NCBI GenBank assembly: GCA_964418885.1
Contig: CAYQNW010000002.1
Span: 1 to 64,000 of the forward strand
Source: BMS3ABIN03 sp964418885
GTDB lineage: Bacteria; Bacteroidota; Ignavibacteria; Ignavibacteriales; Ignavibacteriaceae
Length of the DNA stretch: 64,000 nt
Reading direction: 5' to 3'
The notes beneath the pieces are model-generated. The model was not told the origin of the DNA, did no database searches, and saw only the letters and a program-made list of their open reading frames with translations. This document shows, in pieces, positions 1-8,953 of the stretch (positions are counted from its first letter, which is position 1; the number at the start of each line of letters is the position of its first letter). Both the position numbers and the translations under genes were made by a program.

Positions 1-1121
1 TCTGTTATTTTAAGCTTGGTAAGATCCATATGGTCATAAAGAGTAATAAATTCAATTATGTCGGGATCAGCCGAGCCGACCTGAGTAAATGCAATTCCAC
101 CAGCAGAAGGAGAACCGAAATTAAAATCTGCATAAATTGGTATATGGTCTGAAGACCAGTACAATGCATCTGCTACTTCTGAAGATACCGCTGTATTTGG
201 CTGTGTGTTTATACTCTTATGATTGCGATCTCCGTCATTACCCATTTCTGTATAAGTCTCCGGTTTTAATGAAATACCACCGTTGTCACTTACTGTTTGT
301 GAAATTAAAATAAGGTCAAATCTCTCATCCATTCCCGGGTGACTGCCGGGTGTTGTAGTTCCGCCACCAAAGGATGTTGTTCGGGAAGCAAATGTATTAT
401 ATTCAGTTAAAGAATTATCACTCCAATTATCAGACGCATCTAAATCTTGCGGATCAATAAAGTATCCGCCAGAACTTGTATTAAAAATATAACCTCCTGG
501 TTCCTCTGCTTCATCGCCAGCGTACATATTAAAGTCTCCTAAGCCAATATAATATTCACTATTGGATAACGAATCAGCAGATTCTCTTATAGTCTGTACT
601 TGGGTCAGTCGGGTGCCGTTGCTTTCACCGGAAGCAAGATGAATACTATAAATTACCAGGGTATCCCTCGTGTTAATATTATAAAGCTTAAATCTTATTG
701 TAACGTGCCCTGTATTATCAATAATATAAGGGGTTGAGATTATGGAAAATTTTGATGTTTTATAGTAAAGCACGTTATTATCATCTCCATTAGAGACAAA
801 ATCAGCCATTGCATAATTATTACCATAATGGTTAAGGACGTTTGTCAAAAATCCATTTGCCTGTGTTTGACTATGCATTTCCTCAACAGTAAGAATATCC
901 GGGTCTGCTTCACTTATAACCGTCCTGAAATAAGGATTTCTATAAGTAGTATCTCCATATTGTTCTGTATTTGGATACTCACAAATGTTATAAGCCATTA
1001 TCCGGACTGTTTCCTGTGCATACGTTGTAATTGAAATTAAAAGCACAAGAATTCCGGTTATTAAAATTTTGGATGAAATTGAAGATCTGACGAATGGAAC
1101 AACAAATTTTACCATAGACAT
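1..1121 (-). CDS. secreted endonuclease/exonuclease/phosphatase-family protein, 3' part cut by window edge
   Basis: The reading frame is open from ATG at 1121 to the window edge (about 373 codons visible), so the C-terminus is missing. A signal peptide ending near TYAQ precedes the EEP-fold nuclease/phosphatase motifs in order: MAYNICE near the start, PDILTVEEM (catalytic Glu), LGDFNMY (Asp/Asn) and SSDHIPIYADF (Asp-His). The last visible residues (IAFTQVGSADPDIIEF, then DLTKLKIT) resemble the start of a lamin-tail domain, often fused to secreted nucleases. ATG at 1121 is preferred over the one at 1115 because GAAGAAA lies just upstream. The protein probably acts on extracellular nucleic acid or phosphodiesters; the substrate cannot be told from sequence. 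Family call is firm, the lamin-tail call tentative. Confidence 0.82.
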   Translation of the reverse strand, partial: MSMVKFVVPFVRSSISSKILITGILVLLISITTYAQETVRIMAYNICEYPNTEQYGDTTYRNPYFRTVISEADPDILTVEEMHSQTQANGFLTNVLNHYGNNYAMADFVSNGDDNNVLYYKTSKFSIISTPYIIDNTGHVTIRFKLYNINTRDTLVIYSIHLASGESNGTRLTQVQTIRESADSLSNSEYYIGLGDFNMYAGDEAEEPGGYIFNTSSGGYFIDPQDLDASDNWSDNSLTEYNTFASRTTSFGGGTTTPGSHPGMDERFDLILISQTVSDNGGISLKPETYTEMGNDGDRNHKSINTQPNTAVSSEVADALYWSSDHIPIYADFNFGSPSAGGIAFTQVGSADPDIIEFITLYDHMDLTKLKIT

Positions 1122-1654
1122 ATTTCTTCTTTAATTACGATGTATTCAGTATTTTTTGTATTCGAAAAGATTGGTTTTATTAAATTATTCTTGTAAGATT
1201 CTCTTAAACAGAATTTAGAATTCATTTATCAGGGAAAGGAGAACTTTCTGAAATAAATTCCCTGATTTTTTTCAGTCTAGTAGAAGGCAAATTTCGAACC
1301 ATAATTTGTTAAGAGTCATTATTTCTTCAGGTAGAAGGTAAACACAAAACTTAAAAAAGGGATTATTTTCAACCTATTTTGATTGAATGATATCATATTT
1401 CATAAGTCTATATTTTAAAATAAATATTTTGTCCCATTTTAGGGGAAATACGATCAAAATTGCCTCAAAATGAAACATAAATTGATTGTAGTGAATACTC
1501 TTTATCTTAATAACTTATTTTATGGAAATAGGTTAAGAGCCTGGTCAGGCTACGAATTAAAATGAATAAATTAAAATATTAATGATTTCAGTGATAAGTA
1601 AAGGAAGGCTTAATTTTCAAAAATAATTACATTAACAAACAGACAACAATATAT
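1122..1654. other. 533-base intergenic region between divergent genes
   Basis: AT-rich stretch between the leftward nuclease gene and the rightward UDP-sugar dehydrogenase gene. It must hold promoters for both. No ORF with a convincing start, no tRNA and no tandem repeat was seen. Its only clear structure is the hairpin plus T-run at 1228-1272. There is no Shine-Dalgarno-like sequence before the dehydrogenase ATG at 1655, which is common in this phylum. Confidence 0.6.
1228..1272 (+). terminator. hairpin with T-run (terminator or attenuator)
   Basis: A perfect 9-bp stem pairs 1228-1236 (ATCAGGGAA) with 1258-1266 (TTCCCTGAT), with a 21-base loop, followed directly by seven T on the + strand. 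No rightward gene ends upstream in the window. It could block antisense read-through towards the dehydrogenase gene or act as a leader attenuator for it, since that gene starts 380 bases downstream. The long loop lowers confidence. Confidence 0.45.
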
Positions 1655-2983
1655 ATGGATTTAAAAGAGAAGATTATTAATAAAACTGCAAAAATCGGCG
1701 TAATAGGGCTTGGTTACGTCGGGTTACCTCTGAGTCTTGAATTTGCCTTAAAGAATTTTAAGACAACTGGTTTCGATATAGATCAATCTAAGATAGAATT
1801 TTTGCTTAAAGGGAAAAGCTATATAAAGCATATTAAAGAATCTAAAATAAAGAGTACTATTAGTAATAAAACATTTACAGCCACAACAAATTTTGCAAAA
1901 ATATCTGAACAGAATGTTATCATTATTTGTGTGCCTACACCGTTGGATGAGCATCGTGAACCAGATATGACATTTGTTGTAAACACTGCCAATACTGTTG
2001 CGAAGTATATGAAAAGTGGACAACTAATAATACTTGAATCCACTACTTATCCCGGGACGACGGAAGAAATACTTCTTCCTCTTTTTGAAGAAACTAATTC
2101 CTCCGGGAAGAAAGGATTTAAAGTTGGTAAGGATTTTTATCTCGCTTTTAGTCCTGAAAGAGAAGATCCTAATAATGCAAATTATTCCACATCAACAATA
2201 CCTAAGGTGATCGGAGGGGTTACAAAAAGATGCTTGGAATTAGCCGTAGCACTATATGATCAGATTATTGTAAAAACTGTTCCTGTAACTTCACCTCGTA
2301 CAGCAGAAGCAACAAAGTTGCTTGAAAATATTTACAGATCGGTTAACATTGCTTTGGTAAATGAGTTAAAAATGGTTTTTGATAGGATGGACATAGATGT
2401 TTGGGAAGTTATTGAAGCTGCTTCTACCAAACCATTTGGATTTACTGCATTCTTTCCAGGACCGGGTTTAGGAGGGCATTGTATTCCCATAGATCCTTTT
2501 TATCTTACCTGGAAGGCACGTGAGTATGAAGTAAATACAAAATTTATTGAGCTCGCAGGAGAAATAAACACACATCAGCCTTATTATGTTGTTGAAAGAT
2601 CGATGTCTGTCCTAAATCGTTATAAGAAGACATTAAACGGTTCCAAAGTATTGATATTGGGGGCTTCTTATAAGAAGGATATTGATGATTTAAGAGAATC
2701 GCCAACGCTCAAGTTGCTGGAAATATTCAGAGAGAAAGGAGCAAAAGTTTCTTACTCGGATCCGTACGTGAAAAAATTATTTAAAACACGTAAATACCAT
2801 TACGATATGAAGTCTGTTAACATAACAAATAAAAGTATAAAAGAATTCGATCTTGTCGTACTCAGCACGGATCATACAGATTTTGATTATAAGTTAATAG
2901 CTTCTAATGCTAAAGTGATAGTAGATACAAGAAATGCATTTGAAAAGCGTGGGATAAAAGCGAGAAATATTTTTAAAGCTTGA
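1655..2983 (+). CDS. wbpA: UDP-N-acetyl-D-glucosamine 6-dehydrogenase (WbpA/WecC family)
   Basis: A 442-residue NAD-dependent nucleotide-sugar dehydrogenase that oxidises C6 of a UDP-hexosamine to the uronic acid in two steps. Visible features are the N-terminal Rossmann motif GLGYVGLPLS (18-27), the STTYPGTT segment of the central domain (130-136), SPEREDP (166-172), and the active-site segment GLGGHCIPIDP with catalytic Cys276. Length matches the family. The SPEREDP and GGHCIPIDP variants favour the UDP-GlcNAc or UDP-ManNAc dehydrogenase branch over UDP-Glc dehydrogenase. The C3-oxidase, aminotransferase and acetyltransferase that usually follow it in the UDP-GlcNAc3NAcA pathway lie at 28539-33043. 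It converges on the GT9 gene 15 bases away. Confidence 0.9.
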   Translation: MDLKEKIINKTAKIGVIGLGYVGLPLSLEFALKNFKTTGFDIDQSKIEFLLKGKSYIKHIKESKIKSTISNKTFTATTNFAKISEQNVIIICVPTPLDEHREPDMTFVVNTANTVAKYMKSGQLIILESTTYPGTTEEILLPLFEETNSSGKKGFKVGKDFYLAFSPEREDPNNANYSTSTIPKVIGGVTKRCLELAVALYDQIIVKTVPVTSPRTAEATKLLENIYRSVNIALVNELKMVFDRMDIDVWEVIEAASTKPFGFTAFFPGPGLGGHCIPIDPFYLTWKAREYEVNTKFIELAGEINTHQPYYVVERSMSVLNRYKKTLNGSKVLILGASYKKDIDDLRESPTLKLLEIFREKGAKVSYSDPYVKKLFKTRKYHYDMKSVNITNKSIKEFDLVVLSTDHTDFDYKLIASNAKVIVDTRNAFEKRGIKARNIFKA

Positions 2984-2998
2984 AAGATATTTATTATT

Positions 2999-4123
2999 TT
3001 AGTTTTTTCTTGCCGGAATATTTTTTTCAATCTTCTTAACGGCATTTAATACCTGTTCCACGGAAATTTTTTCCATACAGGAAATTTCTTCTTTACAATG
3101 TCTGTTATAAAAACATTTGCATGGTTCATCCGAACTCAATTTAAATCCTCGGTTGTATAAAGTGATTTCATTTATTGAGGTGGGTCCAATCAGAGCAATT
3201 ACGTATTTTTTTAATGCTGTTGCTATATGCAATGCAAGAGTATCTGCGGTAATTAGGATATCACAAAGATTCAAAATGCCGGAAAATTCAACCAGAGACT
3301 TATCACAACCCGAATCAGCAATAAAACGGAACTCATTTTTAATTTCATTAATAGTGTTTTCTTCTTCTGGTCCCCCAAGCAGTAGTAAATTGTAATTTTC
3401 CTTAACCAACGAAGAAATAAGTTCCTTCCATTTATTGATTGGCCAGGCTTTACTCGGCCATTTAGTGCCAACTCCAATATTTAGTCCTAGGGTTATTTTT
3501 TTCTCCTCCAATTTCCATTTTGCGAACAGCTTTTTTGATTTATTTATCTGATCATCGGAGAGTTGAATTATTGGTTCATGAATACTGTAATCTAGTCCAA
3601 GAATTTCATACATAATTTGTTGATGACTTTTTTTGTTCTCGCGTTTCAAATCATCAAATGCAGCAAGCTCTAACCAGTAATTTGCTTTATCAGAGGTCGG
3701 TTCAACAAAACCTTTTCTATTTAGCAAAAATCCTATCTTCGTTTCACCTTTAACTTTTGTTGCTAATGCAGAGCTGAGTTTCGTATTATCAAGATTGATT
3801 ACAATATCGAATTCTTCAATGTTTAATCTCTGTTCAGCATCTTCACCAATTACAATTACATCATTAACGTAAGAATTATTTTTAAACAATTCTTTTGAAG
3901 CATTCTTCGTACACCACGTAACTGCATAATCGGGATATTTTTTTTTAAGCGGTGGAAGAACAGAAGTTGTTCTGAGTACATCACCAATTGCATCTAATTT
4001 TATGATTAATAATTTTTTATCAAGTGGATCGTAATGATTACATGTTTCGCATTTTACATTTTCCTTTTTATGATATTTACATGGTCTGTCCCCTGGAAAG
4101 TGTTTGCAATCTTTATAAAGCAT
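2999..4123 (-). CDS. glycosyltransferase family 9 (heptosyltransferase-like)
   Basis: The 374-residue protein has the GT9/ADP-heptosyltransferase start LLIIKLDAIGDVLRTTSVL (38-56) and a C-terminal nucleotide-sugar-binding half containing LNIGVGTKWPSKAWP, LLLGGPEEE and DTLALHIATAL. Distinctive is an N-terminal Cys cluster (Cys6, Cys15, Cys25, Cys28) and a second cluster near the C-terminus (CKCFYNRHCKEEISC). These cysteines could form a metal or structural site found in a subset of GT9 proteins. No membrane segment is present, as expected of a cytoplasmic enzyme adding sugars to a lipid-linked core or EPS acceptor. Donor and acceptor are unknown. Its promoter must lie in 4124-4594, shared divergently with the beta-helix gene. 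Confidence 0.85.
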   Translation of the reverse strand: MLYKDCKHFPGDRPCKYHKKENVKCETCNHYDPLDKKLLIIKLDAIGDVLRTTSVLPPLKKKYPDYAVTWCTKNASKELFKNNSYVNDVIVIGEDAEQRLNIEEFDIVINLDNTKLSSALATKVKGETKIGFLLNRKGFVEPTSDKANYWLELAAFDDLKRENKKSHQQIMYEILGLDYSIHEPIIQLSDDQINKSKKLFAKWKLEEKKITLGLNIGVGTKWPSKAWPINKWKELISSLVKENYNLLLLGGPEEENTINEIKNEFRFIADSGCDKSLVEFSGILNLCDILITADTLALHIATALKKYVIALIGPTSINEITLYNRGFKLSSDEPCKCFYNRHCKEEISCMEKISVEQVLNAVKKIEKNIPARKN

Positions 4124-4594
4124 AACTACTGAACTTTTGATATTAGAGTAAGAGTTTCAAAATGTGTGAAACAAATGTAATGATTATCATATTCAAGTAA
4201 TATATTTTCTGAAAGACCGACACGTTTTCAAATGTTGAAGACTGATAAGGTATAACTTTTTTCGAATTCGTAAATACTTTCTGTGTCGGGGAGACGTCAT
4301 AACCAGTTAATACTAAATAGCTCTAAATTATTCTCTTCGGTTAAAAAGAAAAATATATCTTCAATTTTTAATGAAAAAGCAAAATTTGGAATATTATATA
4401 AACAAAAAAACATTCTAAAGAAAAATAATTAACTGGTATAAAAATTGTTTTTTTGCTACTTTCGTGATGAAGTAGGTACGTACTTATATCCACTCAAAGG
4501 ATTTATATGTGGGTAAGATAAGTCTTTTAAATTCAATGATAACTTTTATCATTGAAAGAGAGAACGATTAAATAAATATAAGGAGAACTAGCAT
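4124..4594. other. 471-base divergent intergenic region
   Basis: AT-rich stretch between the leftward GT9 gene and the rightward beta-helix gene, so it should hold promoters for both. It contains the perfect inverted repeat at 4532-4556. It also has a distant complementary pair, CCGACAC at 4216-4222 and GTGTCGG at 4283-4289, whose significance is doubtful. The ribosome-binding site AGGAGA (4581-4586) precedes the ATG at 4595. No ORF or RNA gene was recognised. Confidence 0.6.
4532..4556 (+). promoter_or_regulatory. perfect 11-bp inverted repeat in the leader of the beta-helix gene
   Basis: TTCAATGATAA (4532-4542) is exactly complementary to TTATCATTGAA (4546-4556), separated by only three bases (CTT). 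It sits about 40 bases upstream of the ATG at 4595 and just before the ribosome-binding site. As RNA it would form a tight hairpin; as DNA it could be a dimeric operator. No T-run follows, so it is not a standard terminator. Confidence 0.5.
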
Positions 4595-6220
4595 ATGATA
4601 CGAAGAGCAATGGTATTGTGGCTAATTGTGATTAATTCGCTGTTTGCAAATACATACTTTGTTAACAATGCAAACGGTAACGATAGTAACAACGGGCTAA
4701 CAAAAAATGCATCATTTAAAACAATTCAGCGTGCATTAAATTATTTATCACCCGGAGATACCTGTTTAGTTCAACCTGGTAATTATACAGGGAGAGTGGT
4801 TATTGATGAATCAGGACAGCAAAATTCACCAATTACATTTATAGCGAACGGTAATGGTGTTGTAACCCAGGGATTTACAATCAACGAAGCTAACTATATA
4901 CATATAATTGGTTTTGAAATAACCAACATTCCATCATTATGGAGTTGGAACGACAGGCACGGTGTGACCATATTCGGCTCCTATAATGTTATTCAGGATA
5001 ATTATATTCACGAAATATATTGGAATGGAGTGAGGATTGATGAAAACGGATCATTTAATTCTCACGATAACCTTATTCTTAACAATACCATGTACAAATG
5101 CGGTGAATGCGGAATAGAAGTTAACGGGAGCAATAATACTATACAGGGCAACGATATCTCAAGAACGCAGGAATGGAAATTAAGTGATGGTGGAGATCGT
5201 GACGCAGACGGATTAAGATTTTCCGGTCACGGTCATAAAATAATCGGAAATTATATTCACGATATTTATATAAGTGATCCTGAGAACGGTTCTGCGCATG
5301 TCGATTGCATACAGACTTGGGGACCTGCTTATGATATCGTTTTCGAAAAAAATATATTTTCCGTTAATGATGTTGTCACCGAGACACAAACTGCGCAATT
5401 AGAAGATTTAAACAGCCCCGTATATAATCTCAGTTTTTACAATAATATCATAGAAAACTGTTACCGTGGATTTAATACAACAAGTGTAGAAGGTTGCGAA
5501 TGGTTTAACAACTCATTTGTGAATGTAGCAAATTATCCTATACTGCTGCACGATGGATGCACTGGAGTAAAAGTGTATAATAACCTTTTCTATAATACCG
5601 GACCGATGATTATGGGTAACTCTTCAGTTTCCGGTTTTGAAAAAGATTATAACGCCCATTACAGAAGTAACGGTGGAAATCTGCAAACGTTAATTATAGA
5701 AAGTAAGAATCAACAACCTGCACCTCACGAATTAGTGAATATAAATCCATTATTAATTGATGTTGCAGGAAATAACTTTGAGCAGAATCAGAATTCACCT
5801 TTAAATGATGCCGGCTATGATTTATCGGCAATGGGTGTTAGTACGGATATACGAGGTGTATCTAGACCTCAAAATAACAACTTTGATATAGGAGCGTATG
5901 AAGTCAACTTTGTTACTTCAGTGGAGGATAAAGTAATCCCGGATGAATTTGCATTGCAGCAAAATTATCCTAATCCTTTCAATCCCACCACAACAATTGG
6001 ATTTACCATTCCGGTTGATGCTTATGTTACGATAAGCGTTTATAATGTAATTGGTGAAAAAGTATCAGAGGTTTTAAATAGGGAATTTACCGCCGGAGCC
6101 AATAAAATAGTTTTTGATGCGGATGGCTTAACAAGTGGCATTTATTTTTATAAAATAGATGCTGCCGGAAAAGAAGGAAGCCATTTTACTTCAACAAAGA
6201 AGATGACTTTAATTAAGTAA
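4595..6220 (+). CDS. secreted right-handed parallel beta-helix protein with type IX secretion signal
   Basis: The 541-residue protein has a signal peptide (residues 1-19, ending SLFANT), a DUF1565-like start (YFVNNANGNDSNNG; FKTIQRALNYLSPGDT), and beta-helix repeats to about 430 with many NNxI/GNxI turns. A C-terminal type IX sorting domain (about 445-541) begins FALQQNYPNPFNP and ends in GIYFYKIDA and KKMTLIK. It should cross the outer membrane by T9SS and be released or anchored. The fold is that of polysaccharide lyases and epimerases, and the setting in a polysaccharide locus suggests polymer modification or turnover. RFSGHGH (208-214) and AHVDCIQTW (234-242) recur in the next gene and may form the active groove. 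Substrate unknown. Confidence 0.88.
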   Translation: MIRRAMVLWLIVINSLFANTYFVNNANGNDSNNGLTKNASFKTIQRALNYLSPGDTCLVQPGNYTGRVVIDESGQQNSPITFIANGNGVVTQGFTINEANYIHIIGFEITNIPSLWSWNDRHGVTIFGSYNVIQDNYIHEIYWNGVRIDENGSFNSHDNLILNNTMYKCGECGIEVNGSNNTIQGNDISRTQEWKLSDGGDRDADGLRFSGHGHKIIGNYIHDIYISDPENGSAHVDCIQTWGPAYDIVFEKNIFSVNDVVTETQTAQLEDLNSPVYNLSFYNNIIENCYRGFNTTSVEGCEWFNNSFVNVANYPILLHDGCTGVKVYNNLFYNTGPMIMGNSSVSGFEKDYNAHYRSNGGNLQTLIIESKNQQPAPHELVNINPLLIDVAGNNFEQNQNSPLNDAGYDLSAMGVSTDIRGVSRPQNNNFDIGAYEVNFVTSVEDKVIPDEFALQQNYPNPFNPTTTIGFTIPVDAYVTISVYNVIGEKVSEVLNREFTAGANKIVFDADGLTSGIYFYKIDAAGKEGSHFTSTKKMTLIK

Positions 6221-6298
6221 TTTAGAGTTTAAAATATGCCAGATTTACGATCCGTTAAACTAGTTGGCAAATCTAATTCTAATCTATGAATTTTAAAC

Positions 6299-6323
6299 GA
6301 GGCTCATCCCGGAGATGAGCCTC
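6299..6323 (+). terminator. GC-rich hairpin after the beta-helix gene
   Basis: GAGGCTCATC (6299-6308) pairs perfectly with GATGAGCCTC (6314-6323) around a 5-base loop. It lies 79 bases after the stop codon of the upstream gene. Only a weak T-rich tail (ACTTTATCT) follows, so termination strength is uncertain. It probably ends the 4595 transcript and separates it from the second beta-helix gene. Confidence 0.6.
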
Positions 6324-6449
6324 ACTTTATCTAACATTATACCTCTGCGGATAGCAATCAATAATTTTCAGCCTCCACGTATAATTATATTTTCATAACT
6401 TACAACAGTAAATTTTTTAAGATAAAAACTGATTTATAATTTCGCGTTT

Positions 6450-7709
6450 ATGTTCCAATCAAAAAAATCCCTTGTTGTATTTATTATGCTTTCAGGATTT
6501 ATAATACTAGTTGGTATCATTGCCGGCAGATCAGAAACAACGAACCATAAGTGGAATGATGATACAATTAATCAGGCCGGATTTAGTAATCATTCTATTC
6601 TTGTTAAAACAGGTGGTTCTATAAAAAATGCTTATGATTTAGCCTCACGGGGGGACACAATCTTTATTGAAGAAGGTACTTACAAAGAGAGAATTATTTT
6701 AAAGAAGAACAATTTAACGATCAGAGGTTTTACAAGAAGAACTGCAACAATAAGCGGCGGATTTGAAATTTGGGGAGATAATGTAAAGATCGAACAACTA
6801 AATTTTACAAATGAAACAGTAAAAAAATGGCCCGACAGATATACGATCTTTTTACGCAACGGTGGGAATGGAACAGAGATAACCGATAATTACTTTTTCG
6901 ATATCCCTGGCGATGCTGCAATAAGCGCCGACGAACATAATACAGTAAGTAACGTGACCATTAAAGATAATTTAATTTATAATTGTACGATGGGTATAGA
7001 TATCCACGGGAAGAACTGGCTTGTAGAAAATAACGAAGTCGAAAAGCTTCATAATTATGGTTATGGCGATTCCGATTATTCAAGATTCCATGGAACCGGG
7101 CACGTTATTAAAAACAATTTTTACCATGGAACCGATCCATCAGAAATCGGTAAGGCACATGTAGATTGTTTCCAAACCTTCAGAGGTGGAACCAACAATA
7201 TATTAATTGAAGGAAATACCTGTTACGATTTTCACCAGGGAATTATGAGCGAGCAAAGGGATTCAAATGACAACACGAACAATATCACCGTTACCAATAA
7301 TGTTTTTGCCAATTTTAAGAAAGGTTTTATCGATCACAGTCACGGAATAATAGTACACGAAAGCGATCATTATACAATCAGAAATAATACTTTTATTAAT
7401 ATGGGTGTGAGAGGAATTCTTTTTAAAGACGATCCGAATTTTCCTTTTTCACCCGACTATGAAATAGTTAAAGATAATATTTTTTACCAGGTTGGAAGCC
7501 CGGCTTATCACTTTCTAAAAAATAGCATTGGCTGTGAAGGCGGACATAACTTGTTTTTTGAGTCAGGCGATTTACCTGATTCATTAGATGTTCAGACAGA
7601 TTCATCATTCTTTGATTTTAACAGTTTAGATTTTCATCCTTCGTCCGGCAGTAAAGCATGCAACTGTGGGGACAACAGAAGCTATGTTGGGGCGCTTCCC
7701 TGCAAATAA
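6450..7709 (+). CDS. membrane-anchored or exported parallel beta-helix protein
   Basis: The 419-residue protein has one N-terminal hydrophobic segment (about 8-26, LVVFIMLSGFIILVGIIAG), either an uncleaved anchor or a signal peptide. The rest is right-handed parallel beta-helix with repeated N-N-x-I turns. Unlike its neighbour it has no type IX C-terminal domain, so it is probably periplasmic. RFHGTGH (212-218) and AHVDCFQTF (236-244) match motifs in the 4595 protein at nearly the same spacing, so the two are distant paralogues. Likely role is lyase, epimerase or binding of the polysaccharide made by the locus; the reaction cannot be assigned. It converges on the FemAB gene 45 bases away. Confidence 0.8.
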   Translation: MFQSKKSLVVFIMLSGFIILVGIIAGRSETTNHKWNDDTINQAGFSNHSILVKTGGSIKNAYDLASRGDTIFIEEGTYKERIILKKNNLTIRGFTRRTATISGGFEIWGDNVKIEQLNFTNETVKKWPDRYTIFLRNGGNGTEITDNYFFDIPGDAAISADEHNTVSNVTIKDNLIYNCTMGIDIHGKNWLVENNEVEKLHNYGYGDSDYSRFHGTGHVIKNNFYHGTDPSEIGKAHVDCFQTFRGGTNNILIEGNTCYDFHQGIMSEQRDSNDNTNNITVTNNVFANFKKGFIDHSHGIIVHESDHYTIRNNTFINMGVRGILFKDDPNFPFSPDYEIVKDNIFYQVGSPAYHFLKNSIGCEGGHNLFFESGDLPDSLDVQTDSSFFDFNSLDFHPSSGSKACNCGDNRSYVGALPCK

Positions 7710-7754
7710 TTTTTTATTTAGCAGTGAATCTGAGAGAGATTAGAGTTGGTATCT

Positions 7755-8774
7755 CTATGTGAATTTTACCTTTTTTAGAAACTCACCAAAGCTTACAATC
7801 AGTTTTGTTAATCGGCTATTAAAACTCTCAAAAGTACCGATACCTGTAATTTCTTTTTTCGAAATTCCAAGTTTGAACCGGTATACACCAGGATTGAGTT
7901 TGGGATCTATGCCACCAAGATCGTACCTGCTGCAATTCATAATTTTTGACCATTTTATCATTTCCCATTGAAGTAAATATGAACTTCTTATTTCCATTCC
8001 TGTCTTATTCGAAGCTCCAAGTAAGTAAATGGATGTGTCTCCAATCGTCGTTCCCACTAAACCGGAAACCGGCTTGTCATCGTTATAAGCAATAAATATT
8101 TGTAATTTAAATTCTTTATCCAGGTTCCTGTTCATTTTATACATTCCATTCACATCCACGTATTCCTTAAACTTCTTCCTCTCATGCATTTTCTCATATA
8201 ATGAAATAAAAGTTTCGAAAAATTTTGAATCACTGCCGCTCACAACTTTGATGTCATTCTTCTCAGCCTGGTTTAAATAATTTCGCCATCGCGGTTTGAA
8301 GTGTCGTTTAATTTCTTCTAAATCTTCATCAAGATAAAGAACCAAAGATTTATAAACCGGTACACTTTTAACTAGCTCATATCCATGTTCCTTAAATGAT
8401 TCAATTTTGGGATTAACATCTGAAAAAATTTGCGGCTTAATCCTTACCAAAAGTTTTCTTTTAATAACAAACTCTTGTTTTAAAAGTTCAAGAAGCTTAT
8501 ACAGGACATCGTCAGCAGATTGTTGGTCGATCTTTTGCCAGATGGGCCCTCTGAGAATATATGCAATCCCTCTCTTCACTATAGGGGCAGTTCTAATACG
8601 AACGGCAGCCAGTCCGATTAATTCCTCGTTATTAAAAAAAGCCATATGTCGTACCAATTTTTCGTTCTGCGCATATCTTGAAAAATTCCAGCACTGGTAA
8701 ATATTAGCATCCTCAAACTGAGTTAAGTACCCGTTCCAGATCTCTTTTTCGGTAATTTCTTTTAATATATACAT
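7755..8774 (-). CDS. FemAB/FemX-like aminoacyltransferase-family protein (copy 1)
   Basis: The 339-residue protein consists of two GNAT-like halves as in FemAB/FemX proteins. The diagnostic C-terminal block is CSRYDLGGIDPKLNPGVYRFKLG (near residues 280-305). Known FemAB proteins move amino acids from aminoacyl-tRNA to peptidoglycan precursors; family members in polysaccharide loci have no settled function. It is clearly paralogous to the C-terminal half of the fusion protein at 9398-11269 (shared ANIYQ.WNFS, RIRTAP, RGIAY, RGPIWQK) and to the remnant at 8954-9397. It is the last gene of the long leftward operon. No signal peptide or membrane span is evident, so it should be cytoplasmic. Confidence 0.85.
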   Translation of the reverse strand: MYILKEITEKEIWNGYLTQFEDANIYQCWNFSRYAQNEKLVRHMAFFNNEELIGLAAVRIRTAPIVKRGIAYILRGPIWQKIDQQSADDVLYKLLELLKQEFVIKRKLLVRIKPQIFSDVNPKIESFKEHGYELVKSVPVYKSLVLYLDEDLEEIKRHFKPRWRNYLNQAEKNDIKVVSGSDSKFFETFISLYEKMHERKKFKEYVDVNGMYKMNRNLDKEFKLQIFIAYNDDKPVSGLVGTTIGDTSIYLLGASNKTGMEIRSSYLLQWEMIKWSKIMNCSRYDLGGIDPKLNPGVYRFKLGISKKEITGIGTFESFNSRLTKLIVSFGEFLKKVKFT

Positions 8775-8953
8775 TGTACACCCATGTTGTTTGGTCCAAA
8801 TAATCTTATTAAATATTCATCAACTACTTTATGATCAGACTTACTTAACTGCATTAATTATTTTTTAGTCATACAAATTGTTGCCATATCAACCAAAATT
8901 TTTAGAATAACATATCATTATTCATTATTGAATTATTAATTAGTAAAAGGGGC

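Noticed and set aside
4216..4289. Distant complementary pair CCGACAC / GTGTCGG as a possible structured RNA
   Set aside because: Only seven base pairs around a 60-base AT-rich loop with no inner helices; too weak to call.
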